A stretch of DNA of 64,000 nt, taken from the NCBI RefSeq assembly GCF_000813985.1, contig NZ_JWLJ01000001.1, positions 292,961 to 356,960 on the forward strand, read 5' to 3'. Shown here piece after piece: positions 18,931 to 28,393 of this stretch. Source of the DNA: Ruegeria sp. ANG-R (lineage in GTDB: Bacteria; Pseudomonadota; Alphaproteobacteria; Rhodobacterales; Rhodobacteraceae). The position numbers and the translations under genes were made by a program. Below the pieces are notes generated by a model. It was not told the DNA's origin. It saw nothing but the letters and a program-made list of their open reading frames with translations, and ran no database searches. Positions within the stretch are counted from its first letter, which is position 1. Each line of letters begins with the position of its first letter.

Positions 18931-20474
18931 TGGACAATATCCTATCTATTGTCACCTTCATCCCCGCCATCGCAGCAGGCATTCTGGCGCTGTTTCTGCA
19001 TGGCGAGGACGTCGCCGCGCAGCGCAATGCCAAATGGGTTGCACTGGTTGCGACAACCGTGACCTTCCTGGTCTCGATCGGCATCTATACGGGCTTTGAC
19101 CCCTCGAACACCGGCTTCCAGATGGTGGAAGAGGGTGAGTGGCTGATGGGCCTGAAATACAAGATGGGCGTGGACGGCATCAGCGTTCTGTTCGTGCTGC
19201 TGACCACCTTCATCATGCCGCTGACCATTCTGGCCAGCTGGAACGTGACCGACCGCGTCAAGGAATACATGATTGCCTTCCTGCTGTTGGAAACGCTGAT
19301 GCTGGGCGTGTTCATGGCGCTGGATCTGGTGCTGTTCTACCTGTTCTTCGAGGCGGGCCTGATCCCGATGTTCCTGATCATCGGCATCTGGGGCGGCAAG
19401 GACCGGATTTATGCCAGCTTCAAGTTCTTCCTCTATACCCTGCTTGGTTCGCTTCTGATGCTGGTGGCAATGGTTGCGATGTATGCGGATGCGGGAACCA
19501 CGGACATCGCGGCACTGATGAGCCATCAGTTCTCGTCGGAAGGATTCAGCGTGCTGGGCATCTACGTCGTCGGCGGGATGCAGACGCTGATGTTCCTGGC
19601 CTTCTTTGCCTCGTTCGCGGTGAAGATGCCGATGTGGCCGGTGCACACTTGGTTGCCGGATGCACACGTGCAGGCCCCGACGGCGGGGTCGGTCGTTCTG
19701 GCGGCCATCCTGCTGAAGATGGGCGGTTATGGCTTTCTGCGGTTCAGCCTTCCGATGTTCCCTGTGGGCTCAGCGGTGATGACGGATGTCGTGCTGTGGA
19801 TGTCGGCGATTGCTGTCGTTTACACCTCGCTGGTGGCGCTGGTGCAGGAGGATATGAAGAAGCTGATCGCCTATTCCTCGGTCGCACATATGGGATTTGT
19901 GACCATGGGGATTTTCGCGGCAAACCAGCAGGGCATCGATGGCGCAATCTTCCAGATGCTCAGCCACGGGTTCATCTCAGCGGCGCTCTTCCTGTGTGTC
20001 GGCGTGATTTATGATCGGATGCATACCCGCGATATCGAGGCTTATGGTGGTTTGGTGATCCGGATGCCCGCCTATGCGCTGGTCTTCATGCTGTTCACCA
20101 TGGCCAATGTCGGTCTGCCGGGCACATCCGGTTTCATCGGAGAATTCCTGACCCTGATGGGTGCCTTCCAGGTCAATACGTGGGTGACCGCTGTTGCTGC
20201 AACCGGGGTGATCTTCTCGGCCGGATATGCGCTTTGGCTTTATCGCCGGGTTGTCTTTGGCGACCTGATCAAAGAGAGCCTGAAAGCCATCACCGACATG
20301 AGCTCGCGTGAGAGGCTGATCTTCGCGCCGTTGATCTTTATGACCATCCTGCTGGGTGTTTATCCGTCGTTGGTAACCGATGTGATCGGCAATTCGACGG
20401 CTGCGTTGATCTCGAACTATGACACGGCGCTGGCCGCGGCTGAAACCGCGACCCAGACCGCTGCATCGCATTAA
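18930..20474 (+). CDS. nuoM: NADH-quinone oxidoreductase subunit M
   Basis: 514 residues, about 14 membrane helices, antiporter-like subunit. Motifs: [20 protein letters not shown] with the essential Glu, [20 protein letters not shown] with the Lys-bearing helix after it, and [19 protein letters not shown]. Start shares a base with the nuoL stop. AAGGAGG lies in the 15-base gap before nuoN. Confidence 0.97.
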   Translation: MDNILSIVTFIPAIAAGILALFLHGEDVAAQRNAKWVALVATTVTFLVSIGIYTGFDPSNTGFQMVEEGEWLMGLKYKMGVDGISVLFVLLTTFIMPLTILASWNVTDRVKEYMIAFLLLETLMLGVFMALDLVLFYLFFEAGLIPMFLIIGIWGGKDRIYASFKFFLYTLLGSLLMLVAMVAMYADAGTTDIAALMSHQFSSEGFSVLGIYVVGGMQTLMFLAFFASFAVKMPMWPVHTWLPDAHVQAPTAGSVVLAAILLKMGGYGFLRFSLPMFPVGSAVMTDVVLWMSAIAVVYTSLVALVQEDMKKLIAYSSVAHMGFVTMGIFAANQQGIDGAIFQMLSHGFISAALFLCVGVIYDRMHTRDIEAYGGLVIRMPAYALVFMLFTMANVGLPGTSGFIGEFLTLMGAFQVNTWVTAVAATGVIFSAGYALWLYRRVVFGDLIKESLKAITDMSSRERLIFAPLIFMTILLGVYPSLVTDVIGNSTAALISNYDTALAAAETATQTAASH

Positions 20475-20489
20475 GGAGGCTTTGGAGAC

Positions 20490-21932
20490 ATGATCCAGGC
20501 TGATCTGACAATTATCCTGCCGGAAATCGTTCTGGCGCTTTATGCGATGGCGGCGCTGATCGGGGCAGTTTATACCCGAAAAGACGGGTTGGCGCCGGTG
20601 CTGGTCTGGTCGACAGCGGGGCTGATGGCGCTGCTGGCGATCTGGATCGCGACCAATGGTGGCGGCACGAATGTCGCGTTCAACGGTATGTTCGTGGATG
20701 ACGGTTTTGCCCGGTTCGCCAAGGTTGCCATCCTGCTGTCCGCTGCCGCCGTACTGCTGATGAGCCAGGACTACATGGCCCGGCGGGGCCTGCTGCGCTT
20801 CGAGTATCCGCTGCTGGTGGCGTTGGCAGCCGTGGGCATGATGATGATGGTCAGCGCGGGTGACTTGATGTCTCTGTACATGGGGTTGGAGCTTCAATCG
20901 CTGTCGCTCTATGTCGTTGCCGCGCTGCGCCGCGACAGCGCAAAATCGACCGAGGCGGGTCTGAAGTATTTCGTGTTGGGCGCGCTTAGTTCTGGTCTGC
21001 TGCTCTATGGTGCGTCGCTGGTATACGGCTTTACCGGGACCACGCTGTTCTCGGGTATCATCCAGACAGTGCACCACGACGATGTGTCGCTTGGCCTGCT
21101 GATTGGTCTGGTCCTGCTGATATCGGGCCTTGCATTCAAAGTGTCGGCGGTACCGTTCCATATGTGGACGCCGGATGTATACGAAGGCTCGCCCACGCCC
21201 ATCACCGCATTCTTTGCCACTGCACCCAAAGTGGCTGCGATGGCGCTGTTTGCGCGCGTGCTTCATGATGCTTTTGGTGGGGTTGTCAAAGACTGGCAGC
21301 AGGTGATTGTGTTGCTTTCGGCTCTGTCGATGTTGCTGGGGGCCGTCGCGGCCATTGGGCAGCGTGACATCAAACGCCTGATGGCGTTTTCTTCGATCGC
21401 TCATATGGGCTATGCGCTGATCGGTCTGGCCGCTGGGACGGAGATGGGCGTCAAGGCCATGCTGATGTATCTGGCCATCTATGTAACGATGAATATCGGC
21501 ACTTTCGCCTTCATCCTGATGATGGAGCGCGACGGTAAACCAGTGACGGATATTGATGCCCTCAGGCAGTATTCGAAACGCGATCCGGGGAAAGCTCTGG
21601 CAGTTCTGATCCTGATGTTCAGCCTGGCCGGTGTACCTCCGATGCTGGGCTTCTTCGCCAAGTTCGGCGTCTGGCAGGCAGGTGTCCAAGCCGGTTTGAC
21701 GGGGCTTGTCATCGTATCGGCCATCGCCTCGGTCATTGGCGCGTTCTATTACCTGCGGATCGTGTTCTACATGTATTTCGGCGATGAAAACGAAGACCCG
21801 ATCGAAACACGTTCGTCACCCGTTCTGTGGAGCGCGCTGATGGGGTCTGCTGCATTGATGCTGATCGGTGTATTCTATCAGTTCGGTATCGAAGGCGCTG
21901 CGGCTGCTGCGGCGACAACGCTTGTCAACTGA
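20490..21932 (+). CDS. nuoN: NADH-quinone oxidoreductase subunit N
   Basis: 480 residues, 14 membrane helices, third antiporter-like subunit. Motifs: [40 protein letters not shown] and [20 protein letters not shown]. Preceded by AAGGAGG. It is the last complex I gene; a hairpin terminator follows at 21957-21983. Confidence 0.97.
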   Translation: MIQADLTIILPEIVLALYAMAALIGAVYTRKDGLAPVLVWSTAGLMALLAIWIATNGGGTNVAFNGMFVDDGFARFAKVAILLSAAAVLLMSQDYMARRGLLRFEYPLLVALAAVGMMMMVSAGDLMSLYMGLELQSLSLYVVAALRRDSAKSTEAGLKYFVLGALSSGLLLYGASLVYGFTGTTLFSGIIQTVHHDDVSLGLLIGLVLLISGLAFKVSAVPFHMWTPDVYEGSPTPITAFFATAPKVAAMALFARVLHDAFGGVVKDWQQVIVLLSALSMLLGAVAAIGQRDIKRLMAFSSIAHMGYALIGLAAGTEMGVKAMLMYLAIYVTMNIGTFAFILMMERDGKPVTDIDALRQYSKRDPGKALAVLILMFSLAGVPPMLGFFAKFGVWQAGVQAGLTGLVIVSAIASVIGAFYYLRIVFYMYFGDENEDPIETRSSPVLWSALMGSAALMLIGVFYQFGIEGAAAAAATTLVN

Positions 21933-21956
21933 TATCAACATAATGAACAGCAAGGG

Positions 21957-21983
21957 GGCTCGGTCATTGTACCGGGCCTTTTT
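21957..21983 (+). terminator. Rho-independent terminator after nuoN
   Basis: GGCTCGGT (21957-21964) pairs with ACCGGGCC (21971-21978) over a six-base loop, with one G-T wobble, and five T follow directly. It ends three bases before the birA ATG, so readthrough could still express birA, coaX and rnj; this may set a lower level for them than for nuo. Confidence 0.8.
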
Positions 21984-21986
21984 GCC

Positions 21987-22736
21987 ATGAGCGACTGGCC
22001 CCCGGGATATGGCCTGCATGTGCTGCAGGAGGTCGACAGCACCCTGAATGAGGCGGCGCGGCTTGCGCCCACCGCCGCAGGGCCTGTCTGGATCATGGCC
22101 CATCATCAGACGGCGGCGCGGGGACGACGAGGCAGGGCCTGGAGCAACCCCAAGGGCAATCTGGCCGCCACCCTTCTGATGCGCCCACCTGGTGATCCGG
22201 AACAAGCTGCTTTGCGCAGCTTTGTTGCGGCACTTGCGTTGTTCGATGCCTGTGTTGCCGTGACCGGGCGCGCGGCGGGCTTGTCGTTGAAATGGCCCAA
22301 TGATGTGCTGCTTAACGGTGGCAAGCTGGCAGGTATATTGTTGGAAAGCACGGGGCAGGGCCGGGGTGTATCGCATCTTGCGATTGGGATTGGTGTCAAT
22401 CTCTCTGAGGCGCCCGGCGCTGATAGTGTAGAGCCAGATGCAGTGCGGCCTGTATCACTGCTTTCCGAAACCGGGGCCCATGTCACCCCCGATGATTTTC
22501 TGGCAGAGCTGGCCTCGGCCTTTGCGCATTATGAAATCCAGTTCATGACATATGGGTTCGAGCCGATCCGTACCGCTTGGCTGGCCCGAGCAGCGCGTTT
22601 GGGTGAGGTGATAACCGCCCGTACCGCTGCGTCGGAAACGGTTGGAACCTTCGAAACGGTGGACGCAGGTGGCAGCCTTGTCCTAAACACCGCCAAAGGC
22701 CGTGTCAGCATTCCTGCCGCGGATGTCTATTTCTGA
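21987..22736 (+). CDS. birA: Biotin--[acetyl-CoA-carboxylase] ligase
   Basis: 249 residues, cytosolic enzyme that attaches biotin to carboxyl-carrier Lys residues, including the carboxylase at the left end of the window. Biotinyl-AMP loop ARGRRGRAWSNPKGNLAATL and the catalytic stretch SLKWPNDVLLNGGKLAGILL are present. No N-terminal helix-turn-helix, so it is a monofunctional ligase and not a repressor. The ATG is three bases behind the nuo terminator, with no separate strong ribosome site seen; expression may depend on readthrough. Confidence 0.94.
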   Translation: MSDWPPGYGLHVLQEVDSTLNEAARLAPTAAGPVWIMAHHQTAARGRRGRAWSNPKGNLAATLLMRPPGDPEQAALRSFVAALALFDACVAVTGRAAGLSLKWPNDVLLNGGKLAGILLESTGQGRGVSHLAIGIGVNLSEAPGADSVEPDAVRPVSLLSETGAHVTPDDFLAELASAFAHYEIQFMTYGFEPIRTAWLARAARLGEVITARTAASETVGTFETVDAGGSLVLNTAKGRVSIPAADVYF

Positions 22737-22747
22737 AGGGGGCGCAA

Positions 22748-23527
22748 ATGCTTCTGGCGATTGATTGCGGCAATACCAACACGGTCTTCTCGATCTGGGA
22801 CGGCGCGGAGTTCTTGTGCACCCTGCGCACCTCGACCCACCATGCCCGTACGGCGGATGCCTATTTCACCTGGTATTCAACGCTGGTGAAACACTATGGG
22901 ATCGAGGCTGATATCACCGATGTCATCATCGCCTCGACCGTGCCACGGGTCGTATTCAATCTGCGCGTCTTTGCGGATCGTTTCTTTGGCTGCCGCCCTC
23001 TGGTGGTGGGCAAACCTGAGTGCCTGTTGCCTGTTAACCCACGCATCGACGAGGGCACGGTGCCCGGTCCCGACCGATTGGCCAATGCGGTCGGTGCGTT
23101 CGACCGGCATGGCGGGGATGTGGTGGTGGTCGACTTCGGGACAGCCACCAACTTCGATGTTGTGTCGTCTGATGGGGCGTATGTCGGTGGCATTATTGCG
23201 CCGGGGGTGAATCTCAGCCTTGAGGCATTGCATCAGGGAGCGGCGGCATTGCCGCATATCGATATCACCCGACCCGAAAAAGTGATTGGAACAAATACGG
23301 TTGGATGCATTCAATCCGGCGTGTATTGGGGATATTCCGGGTTGATCGAAGGGCTGATCGCTCGCATTAAAACGGAATACGGATTGCCGATGAAAGTCGT
23401 TGGAACCGGTGGGCTTGCCCCCCTGTTCGATCAGGCCGATGTGGGATTCGACGCAATCGAAGACGATCTGACGATGCACGGGCTGACTGTGATCCATCGC
23501 TACAACAAGGAAAATAGCTCAACATGA
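22748..23527 (+). CDS. coaX: Type III pantothenate kinase
   Basis: 259 residues. Phosphorylates pantothenate, first step of coenzyme A synthesis. Motifs of the ASKHA fold: MLLAIDCGNTNTVFSIWDG (phosphate loop), GPDRLANAVGAF, VVVDFGTATNFDVVS and GGIIAPGVNLSLEALHQGAA. GAAGGGGG precedes the ATG. Ends in an ATGA overlap with the ribonuclease J gene, a common alphaproteobacterial order (birA-coaX-rnj). Confidence 0.95.
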   Translation: MLLAIDCGNTNTVFSIWDGAEFLCTLRTSTHHARTADAYFTWYSTLVKHYGIEADITDVIIASTVPRVVFNLRVFADRFFGCRPLVVGKPECLLPVNPRIDEGTVPGPDRLANAVGAFDRHGGDVVVVDFGTATNFDVVSSDGAYVGGIIAPGVNLSLEALHQGAAALPHIDITRPEKVIGTNTVGCIQSGVYWGYSGLIEGLIARIKTEYGLPMKVVGTGGLAPLFDQADVGFDAIEDDLTMHGLTVIHRYNKENSST

Positions 23528-25191
23528 GCAATGAACGACTGATCTATTTGCCGCTGGGCGGTGCAGGTGAAATCGGCATGAATGCCTATGTCTATGGCTA
23601 CGGTGCTCCGGGGCAGGAACGGTTGATCCTCGTGGATCTTGGGGTGGCTTTCCCGGACATGGACACCTCGCCCGGTGTTGATCTGATCTTTGCTGATATC
23701 TCATGGCTGAAAGAGCGTGCCGACCAGCTTGAGGCGGTCTTTGTCACTCACGCGCATGAAGACCATGTTGGCGCCGTTGCGCATTGCTACGAGGCGCTGG
23801 GGGCTCCGGTCTATGCGCGTGCGTTCACCGCCAATATCGCGCGGCGCAAGATGGACGAGCATGGCCACCCGACCGAGGCTGTGCGTACCGCATCCCCGTG
23901 GCCCGAGCAGATCAGGGCTGGCCCGTTCACGGTAGGCTTCCTGCCGGTATCGCACTCGATCCCCGAAAGTGCGGGGCTGGTCATCGACTCGCCAGCCGGA
24001 CGTCTGGTGCACACAGGTGATTTCAAGCTTGATGCGAACCCAATCGTGGGCGAGCCGTTTGACCCCGATCTGTGGACCGATGTGGCAAAGTCAGGCGTCA
24101 AGGCGCTGGTCTGCGACAGCACCAACGTGTTCTCGTCCCATCCCGGGCGCTCGGAGTCCGAAGTCGGGCCCGAGATCACTCGTCTGGTTCAGGATGCCAG
24201 CGGCATGGTCATTGCGACGACTTTCGCTTCGAACGTCGCGCGGGTGAAAACGCTTGCCGAAGCGGGACAGAAGGCTGGCCGTTCGGTCGTATTGCTGGGT
24301 CGTGCGATGCGGAGGATGATCGAGGCGGCGACCGAAACAGGCATTCTCAGTGATTTCCCGAAAGTAATTAGCGCGGAAGAGGCGTTGGATGTCCCTCGTG
24401 CGAACCTGATGCTGATCGTCACCGGCAGCCAGGGCGAGCGCCGCGCGGCCAGTGCCCAGCTGGCGCGCGGTAAGTACCGCGGGCTTGAGGCGAAAGAGGG
24501 CGATCTGTTTCTGTTCTCGTCCAAGACCATCCCCGGAAATGAGCGTGGTGTGATCCGGATCATGAACCAGCTCAGTGAAAAGGGCGTGGATGTGGTTGAC
24601 GACAGCTCGGGTCTTTATCACGTCTCAGGCCACGCAAACCGCCCTGATCTTGAAAAAGTGCACGCCTTGGTCGATCCGCAAATGGTTGTCCCGATGCACG
24701 GCGAACACCGCCATCTGCGCGAGCACGCCAAACTGGCCGAAGCGGGCGGGCGTACCGGGATTCTGGCGGTGAACGGCACCATGCTGGATCTGACGGGCAA
24801 TGCGCCGAAGGTTGTGGATTATGTTGAGACCGGGCGCACTTATCTGGATGGAACAGTCAAGATCGGTGCTTTGGATGGGGTTGTGCGCGATCGTATTCGC
24901 ATGGCTTTGAATGGCCATATCACGATTACAGTCATATTGGACGAAGAAGATGAGCCGCTGGGCGAGCCTTGGTGCGATACGATGGGGCTGCCCGAGATGG
25001 GATCATCCCGCGCCGGGCTGGTCGAGGTGCTGGAAGAAGATCTGAACCAGTTTCTGATGCGCGCCGGTGCCAAGACCCTGCGTGATGACGACAAGCTGGA
25101 AGAAGGGTTGCGCCGAATTGCACGCCAGACAGCTCAGGCCGAGATTGGCAAAAAACCCGAGGTGACGGTGGTCGTCAGCCGGATGCGCTAG
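23524..25191 (+). CDS. rnj: Ribonuclease J
   Basis: 555 residues; metallo-beta-lactamase/beta-CASP nuclease for 5'-end and internal RNA processing. Zinc ligands: VTHAHEDHVGAVAH and VHTGDFKLD; beta-CASP residues in YHVSGHANRPDLEK and VVPMHGEHRHLREHAKLA. Length is standard. Start overlaps coaX by ATGA. Its last four bases overlap the end of the convergent NUDIX gene, so no terminator space exists between them. Confidence 0.95.
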   Translation: MSNERLIYLPLGGAGEIGMNAYVYGYGAPGQERLILVDLGVAFPDMDTSPGVDLIFADISWLKERADQLEAVFVTHAHEDHVGAVAHCYEALGAPVYARAFTANIARRKMDEHGHPTEAVRTASPWPEQIRAGPFTVGFLPVSHSIPESAGLVIDSPAGRLVHTGDFKLDANPIVGEPFDPDLWTDVAKSGVKALVCDSTNVFSSHPGRSESEVGPEITRLVQDASGMVIATTFASNVARVKTLAEAGQKAGRSVVLLGRAMRRMIEAATETGILSDFPKVISAEEALDVPRANLMLIVTGSQGERRAASAQLARGKYRGLEAKEGDLFLFSSKTIPGNERGVIRIMNQLSEKGVDVVDDSSGLYHVSGHANRPDLEKVHALVDPQMVVPMHGEHRHLREHAKLAEAGGRTGILAVNGTMLDLTGNAPKVVDYVETGRTYLDGTVKIGALDGVVRDRIRMALNGHITITVILDEEDEPLGEPWCDTMGLPEMGSSRAGLVEVLEEDLNQFLMRAGAKTLRDDDKLEEGLRRIARQTAQAEIGKKPEVTVVVSRMR

Positions 25192-25889
25192 TCCGCGTGA
25201 GGCATGGAGTAGCCCCGAAGCTGCAGGAACAGGCTGGCCTCTTCGTTGTTGAGGAAGAAGGGGACTGTTTCCGGCGGGTTCGGGTCTGCGGCGCGGGCTG
25301 CGACTTCGGCCAGAACGACTTCGGTTATGAAGGGGAGATCGAATTCGCGCGCCTGACGGATCTTGACCCATTGCAGATGAGACAGCTCGTCCGAGGCATG
25401 GGTGAAGTCATCCAGATCCCCCTGAATCGCATCCGCATCGACCAGAAAGAACCGGGCGTCGAACCGGCGGGGCCGTCCCGGCGGAGTGACCGCGCGGAAG
25501 ACAAATTGCAGCGCATCTGCCGAGGGAATGTAACCCATCGCGGCGAAGCTTTGCCAGTCGGGCGGGGCGGTTCCCTGCCACTCTCCGAGTTGACCAAGGA
25601 TAAGCCCGGTTTCTTCCCACAATTCCCTGATCGCGGCGGCGGCCAGCGCATTCTGCAGGTTGGGTTCGGATTGCTGGGACAGGCGCTCGGCGCAGAGATC
25701 GGGCAGAGCAGTGCCTAGCGGTATATCCGCATCGGCAGCATCGACTGCACCGCCGGGAAACACGAACTTATTCGGCATGAACGCCGCCTTCGCACCGCGC
25801 TGACCCATCAGGATTGAGGGATCGCTGAGCCGGTCGCGCAGAACGATTACGGTTGCGGCATTGCGAATGGCGGTTTTATCCACGCTCAT
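25188..25889 (-). CDS. NUDIX hydrolase
   Basis: 233 residues. The Nudix helix is seen as AAAIRELWEETGLILGQLGE, preceded by FVFPGGAVDAADAD with a long spacer between the Gly and the REL part, as in CoA-pyrophosphatase-like and NUDT19-like proteins. Hydrolyses a nucleoside diphosphate linked to another group; substrate unknown. ATG at 25889 was chosen over one 36 bases upstream because it overlaps the DUF983 stop by ATGA. Convergent with rnj. Confidence 0.85.
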   Translation of the reverse strand: MSVDKTAIRNAATVIVLRDRLSDPSILMGQRGAKAAFMPNKFVFPGGAVDAADADIPLGTALPDLCAERLSQQSEPNLQNALAAAAIRELWEETGLILGQLGEWQGTAPPDWQSFAAMGYIPSADALQFVFRAVTPPGRPRRFDARFFLVDADAIQGDLDDFTHASDELSHLQWVKIRQAREFDLPFITEVVLAEVAARAADPNPPETVPFFLNNEEASLFLQLRGYSMPHAD

Positions 25890-26284
25890 GCGGGTTTGCC
25901 GAATCCATTCATCCGCCGTGCCCATTGATAAGCGACCACGGCCCCTTTAAGGCGGGGCAGAAGATAAAGCGACAGCGCGACACATGCGATTGAGAAGCCA
26001 ATCGCCATAACCCAGGGGTCTGGCCGCCAGTGCACATAGGATACGTGCAGTGCAGGTGCCAGAAGGTGCCCCACGATCAGAATGGTCAGGTAGGCCGGGC
26101 CATCATCAGCGCGATGATGAAACAGTTCCTGCCCGCATTCTGAACACGTGTCATTTACCTTGAGATAGCTGTGCAAAAGCTTGCCTTCGCCGCAATTCGG
26201 GCACTTGCACCGGAACCCGCGGATCAGTGCGGGCTTGGTCGGGCGGTCGTCCTCGACCGAGGTGTCGATAGTCTGATCAGTCAT
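25886..26284 (-). CDS. DUF983 family membrane protein with zinc ribbon
   Basis: 132 residues. N-terminal zinc-ribbon knuckles CKCPNCGEGKL and CSECGQEL are followed by two membrane helices (LTILIVGHLLAPALHVSYV and PWVMAIGFSIACVALSLYLL), the DUF983 architecture. Found in many alphaproteobacteria, often near cytochrome oxidase or NUDIX genes; function unknown. Coupled to the downstream NUDIX gene. Confidence 0.87.
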   Translation of the reverse strand: MTDQTIDTSVEDDRPTKPALIRGFRCKCPNCGEGKLLHSYLKVNDTCSECGQELFHHRADDGPAYLTILIVGHLLAPALHVSYVHWRPDPWVMAIGFSIACVALSLYLLPRLKGAVVAYQWARRMNGFGKPA

Positions 26285-26505
26285 ATGAGTCTCGCGCGTT
26301 CATCCTTTGGCGATATAGGCTGTATGGGGCCCATCGGAAAAGGGGGGTGCGTCGCTTTGTGGCGATGGCCCCTAGCGTATCAGCTTTCACAGACGTTTCA
26401 ATCAGGATGAAAAAAACTGCACCAGCCGCGACGGAAACCCGTCCGGGCCGCGTTTGAATAGATATCAACAGCGGCATGGGGCCGCTAAATTCAGGGAACT
26501 TTGTA

Positions 26506-26961
26506 ATGAAAACCACAACCTTTATCTCGGCCATAGTTCTTGCAGCCGTTGCAGTTACCGGCACGTCAGCTCTGGCCAAAGGTCCACGCCCAACGTTTCA
26601 GGAACTGGATGCCAACGGGGACGGACAGGTGACGCAGGCTGAGATCGCGGCGCACCGCAACCAGAAGTTTACCGCAGCCGACACCGATGGCGATGGGCAA
26701 TTGAGTGTCGGGGAAATGCAGGCTGCGGCACAGACAAAGGCCAGCGAGCGTGTAACCAAGATGTTCGAGAAGCATGACGCAAACGCGGATGGTTTTCTGA
26801 GCGAAGACGAATTGCCGAAACCGCGCCGAGCCTCCAAGATGTTCGAGCGTATCGATGCGGATGGAAACGGATCGATCTCGGAGCAGGAATATGCGGATGC
26901 AAAGGGTAAAATGGGCCGGAAACACAAGCGGCATCAGAAGTCGGACACCGACGGCAACTGA
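26506..26961 (+). CDS. Secreted EF-hand calcium-binding protein
   Basis: 151 residues. Signal peptide MKTTTFISAIVLAAVAVTGT, cut near ALA. Four EF-hand loops follow in order: DANGDGQVTQAE, DTDGDGQLSVGE, DANADGFLSEDE, DADGNGSISEQE, and the tail is basic (KMGRKHKRHQK) and ends in a half loop DTDGN. Probably a periplasmic calcium-binding protein. ATG at 26506 preferred over 26476 since it begins the signal peptide; AGGGAA is upstream. It lies six bases before the ECF sigma gene, so it may be both target and partner of it. Confidence 0.85.
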   Translation: MKTTTFISAIVLAAVAVTGTSALAKGPRPTFQELDANGDGQVTQAEIAAHRNQKFTAADTDGDGQLSVGEMQAAAQTKASERVTKMFEKHDANADGFLSEDELPKPRRASKMFERIDADGNGSISEQEYADAKGKMGRKHKRHQKSDTDGN

Positions 26962-26967
26962 TACGGG

Positions 26968-27582
26968 ATGGAGGATCTGACCTCTTATCCGAATACGGCG
27001 CACGGCAAATCCCACGCGGTGCCCGAGCCCAGCGACGAAGAGTTGCTGGGCAGGTTTGCAGATGGGGATGCTGCTGCGGCCCGTCTGCTGACTGGTCGGT
27101 TGGGGCCACGGAGCTATTCTGTGGCCCTGCGGATGCTGGGAAACCAAGCGGAAGCCGAGGACGTGACGCAAGAGGCGATGATGCGCCTGTGGAAAATGGC
27201 GCCCGATTGGGTGCCGGGTCAGGCACAGCTGTCGACATGGCTTTACCGTGTGACGTTAAATCTGTGCGTCGATCTGCGCCGAAAGAAGCGCCCTGACGCG
27301 CTGGAGAATGTCGCCGAACCCGAAGATGGCGCTGCCAGCGTGGTCGATCGGATGCAAGATGCCGCGCGCAAGGACGCGCTTCAGGCCGCACTGGAACAAT
27401 TGCCGGACCGGCAGCGCCAGGCCGTGGTGTTGCGGCATATAGAAGAGTTGTCCAACCCCGAAATCGCGGGGATCATGGATATTTCTGTCGAGGCGGTTGA
27501 AAGCTTGACGGCGCGTGGCAAACGATCTTTGACCGCGATACTGGCAGGGCGACGGGATGAACTGGGGTACGAACATGGCTGA
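26968..27582 (+). CDS. ECF-type RNA polymerase sigma factor
   Basis: 204 residues. Region 2: SVALRMLGNQAEAEDVTQEA and MMRLWKMAPDW; region 4: LEQLPDRQRQAVVLRHIEEL with the DNA-binding helix SNPEIAGIMDISVEAVESLT. It directs RNA polymerase to a specialised promoter set. Two small single-span membrane proteins follow with overlapping starts, consistent with an anti-sigma/sensor pair. The N-terminal ~35 residues are unusual and may be non-conserved. Signal unknown. Confidence 0.9.
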   Translation: MEDLTSYPNTAHGKSHAVPEPSDEELLGRFADGDAAAARLLTGRLGPRSYSVALRMLGNQAEAEDVTQEAMMRLWKMAPDWVPGQAQLSTWLYRVTLNLCVDLRRKKRPDALENVAEPEDGAASVVDRMQDAARKDALQAALEQLPDRQRQAVVLRHIEELSNPEIAGIMDISVEAVESLTARGKRSLTAILAGRRDELGYEHG

Positions 27583-27919
27583 CCAAGACAAACAACTCGA
27601 CCAACTGTTCGCACAGGCGCGCGAGGCGCGGGATGTGTTTCCGGACGATCTTGCCGTTCGCATCGAAATCGATGCCGAAGCCGTTCGGTTGGCTCGGTCT
27701 GCGCGAACGTCGCGCCGCACGTGGCGGCAGAGAATAGGTGTGATTGGAGGTTGGCATGGGTTGGGCGGCCTTGTGGCCGCAAGCGCGGCAGGTGTCTGGA
27801 TCGGATTTTCTGCCCCGACCTTTCTGCCAGACCCTGTCGACTATTTCGTTTCGCAGGAAGCGACCTATCTGATGGCCGATCTGAATTTGGACGAGAACTA
27901 TCTGGAGGACGCGGAATGA
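27575..27919 (+). CDS. Small single-span membrane protein, putative anti-sigma factor
   Basis: 114 residues (start 27575; 27557 also possible). A charged helical N-terminal half (DKQLDQLFAQAREARDVFPD) is followed by one membrane span (GLGGLVAASAAGVWIGFSAP) and a short acidic outside tail. The layout, with the cytoplasmic part first and the gene overlapping the sigma factor by eight bases, fits a CnrY-like anti-sigma. No conserved anti-sigma motif is visible, so this is a context call. Confidence 0.6.
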   Translation: MADQDKQLDQLFAQAREARDVFPDDLAVRIEIDAEAVRLARSARTSRRTWRQRIGVIGGWHGLGGLVAASAAGVWIGFSAPTFLPDPVDYFVSQEATYLMADLNLDENYLEDAE

Positions 27920-28389
27920 GCGACAATCCCGTACCCAAACGCAAATGGATGCCAATATTGCTGGTCGCCTCACTTGCTCTGAACCTCCTGATTGTCGGGG
28001 TCGTCCTGGGGGCAGTCCTTCGGTTCAAGGGCGGCGATCATGCGGCAGCTCCCCCCGGTTTTGGCCCGGCCTTGTACTATGCTCTGCCCAAGTCAGATCG
28101 AAAAGCTCTGCGCGGCGAGTTGTCGAACCTGCGTGGCAAGGGTTCGCATCGGCGCAAGCAGGATTTCAGCGCACTCAGTCAGGCCCTGAAGGTTGTGCCT
28201 TTCAACCCGGCAGCGGTTGAGGCCTTATTGGATCAGCAGTCCAAAGCCACGGCTGATCTACAGGCGGCCCTTCATCGGCAATGGTTGGCACAGATTTCAG
28301 CCATGAGCGATGAAGAGCGCGCCGTTTATGCAGATCGTCTGGAGGAGGTGGTCAAACGCGGCCCGCGCAAGCACAAAAAGCGGGATTGA
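27916..28389 (+). CDS. Periplasmic heavy-metal-sensor-like protein (CnrX/Spy-like fold)
   Basis: 157 residues. N-terminal membrane anchor (MPILLVASLALNLLIVGVVL) and a helical periplasmic domain with PALYYALPKSDRKALRGELS and RQWLAQISAMSDEERAVYAD, typical of the metal-resistance (Metal_resist/CnrX) family. Ends with a basic tail (KRGPRKHKKRD). His residues (GGDH, LHRQ) could serve as ligands but the classic CnrX set is not fully evident. ATGA overlap with the preceding gene. Together the three genes look like a sigma/anti-sigma/sensor module. Confidence 0.7.
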   Translation: MSDNPVPKRKWMPILLVASLALNLLIVGVVLGAVLRFKGGDHAAAPPGFGPALYYALPKSDRKALRGELSNLRGKGSHRRKQDFSALSQALKVVPFNPAAVEALLDQQSKATADLQAALHRQWLAQISAMSDEERAVYADRLEEVVKRGPRKHKKRD

Positions 28390-28393
28390 CGCC

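Noticed and set aside
19977..21689. 570-codon minus-strand frame across nuoM and nuoN
   Set aside because: Antisense shadow; composition rich in Gln, His and Arg, no domain.
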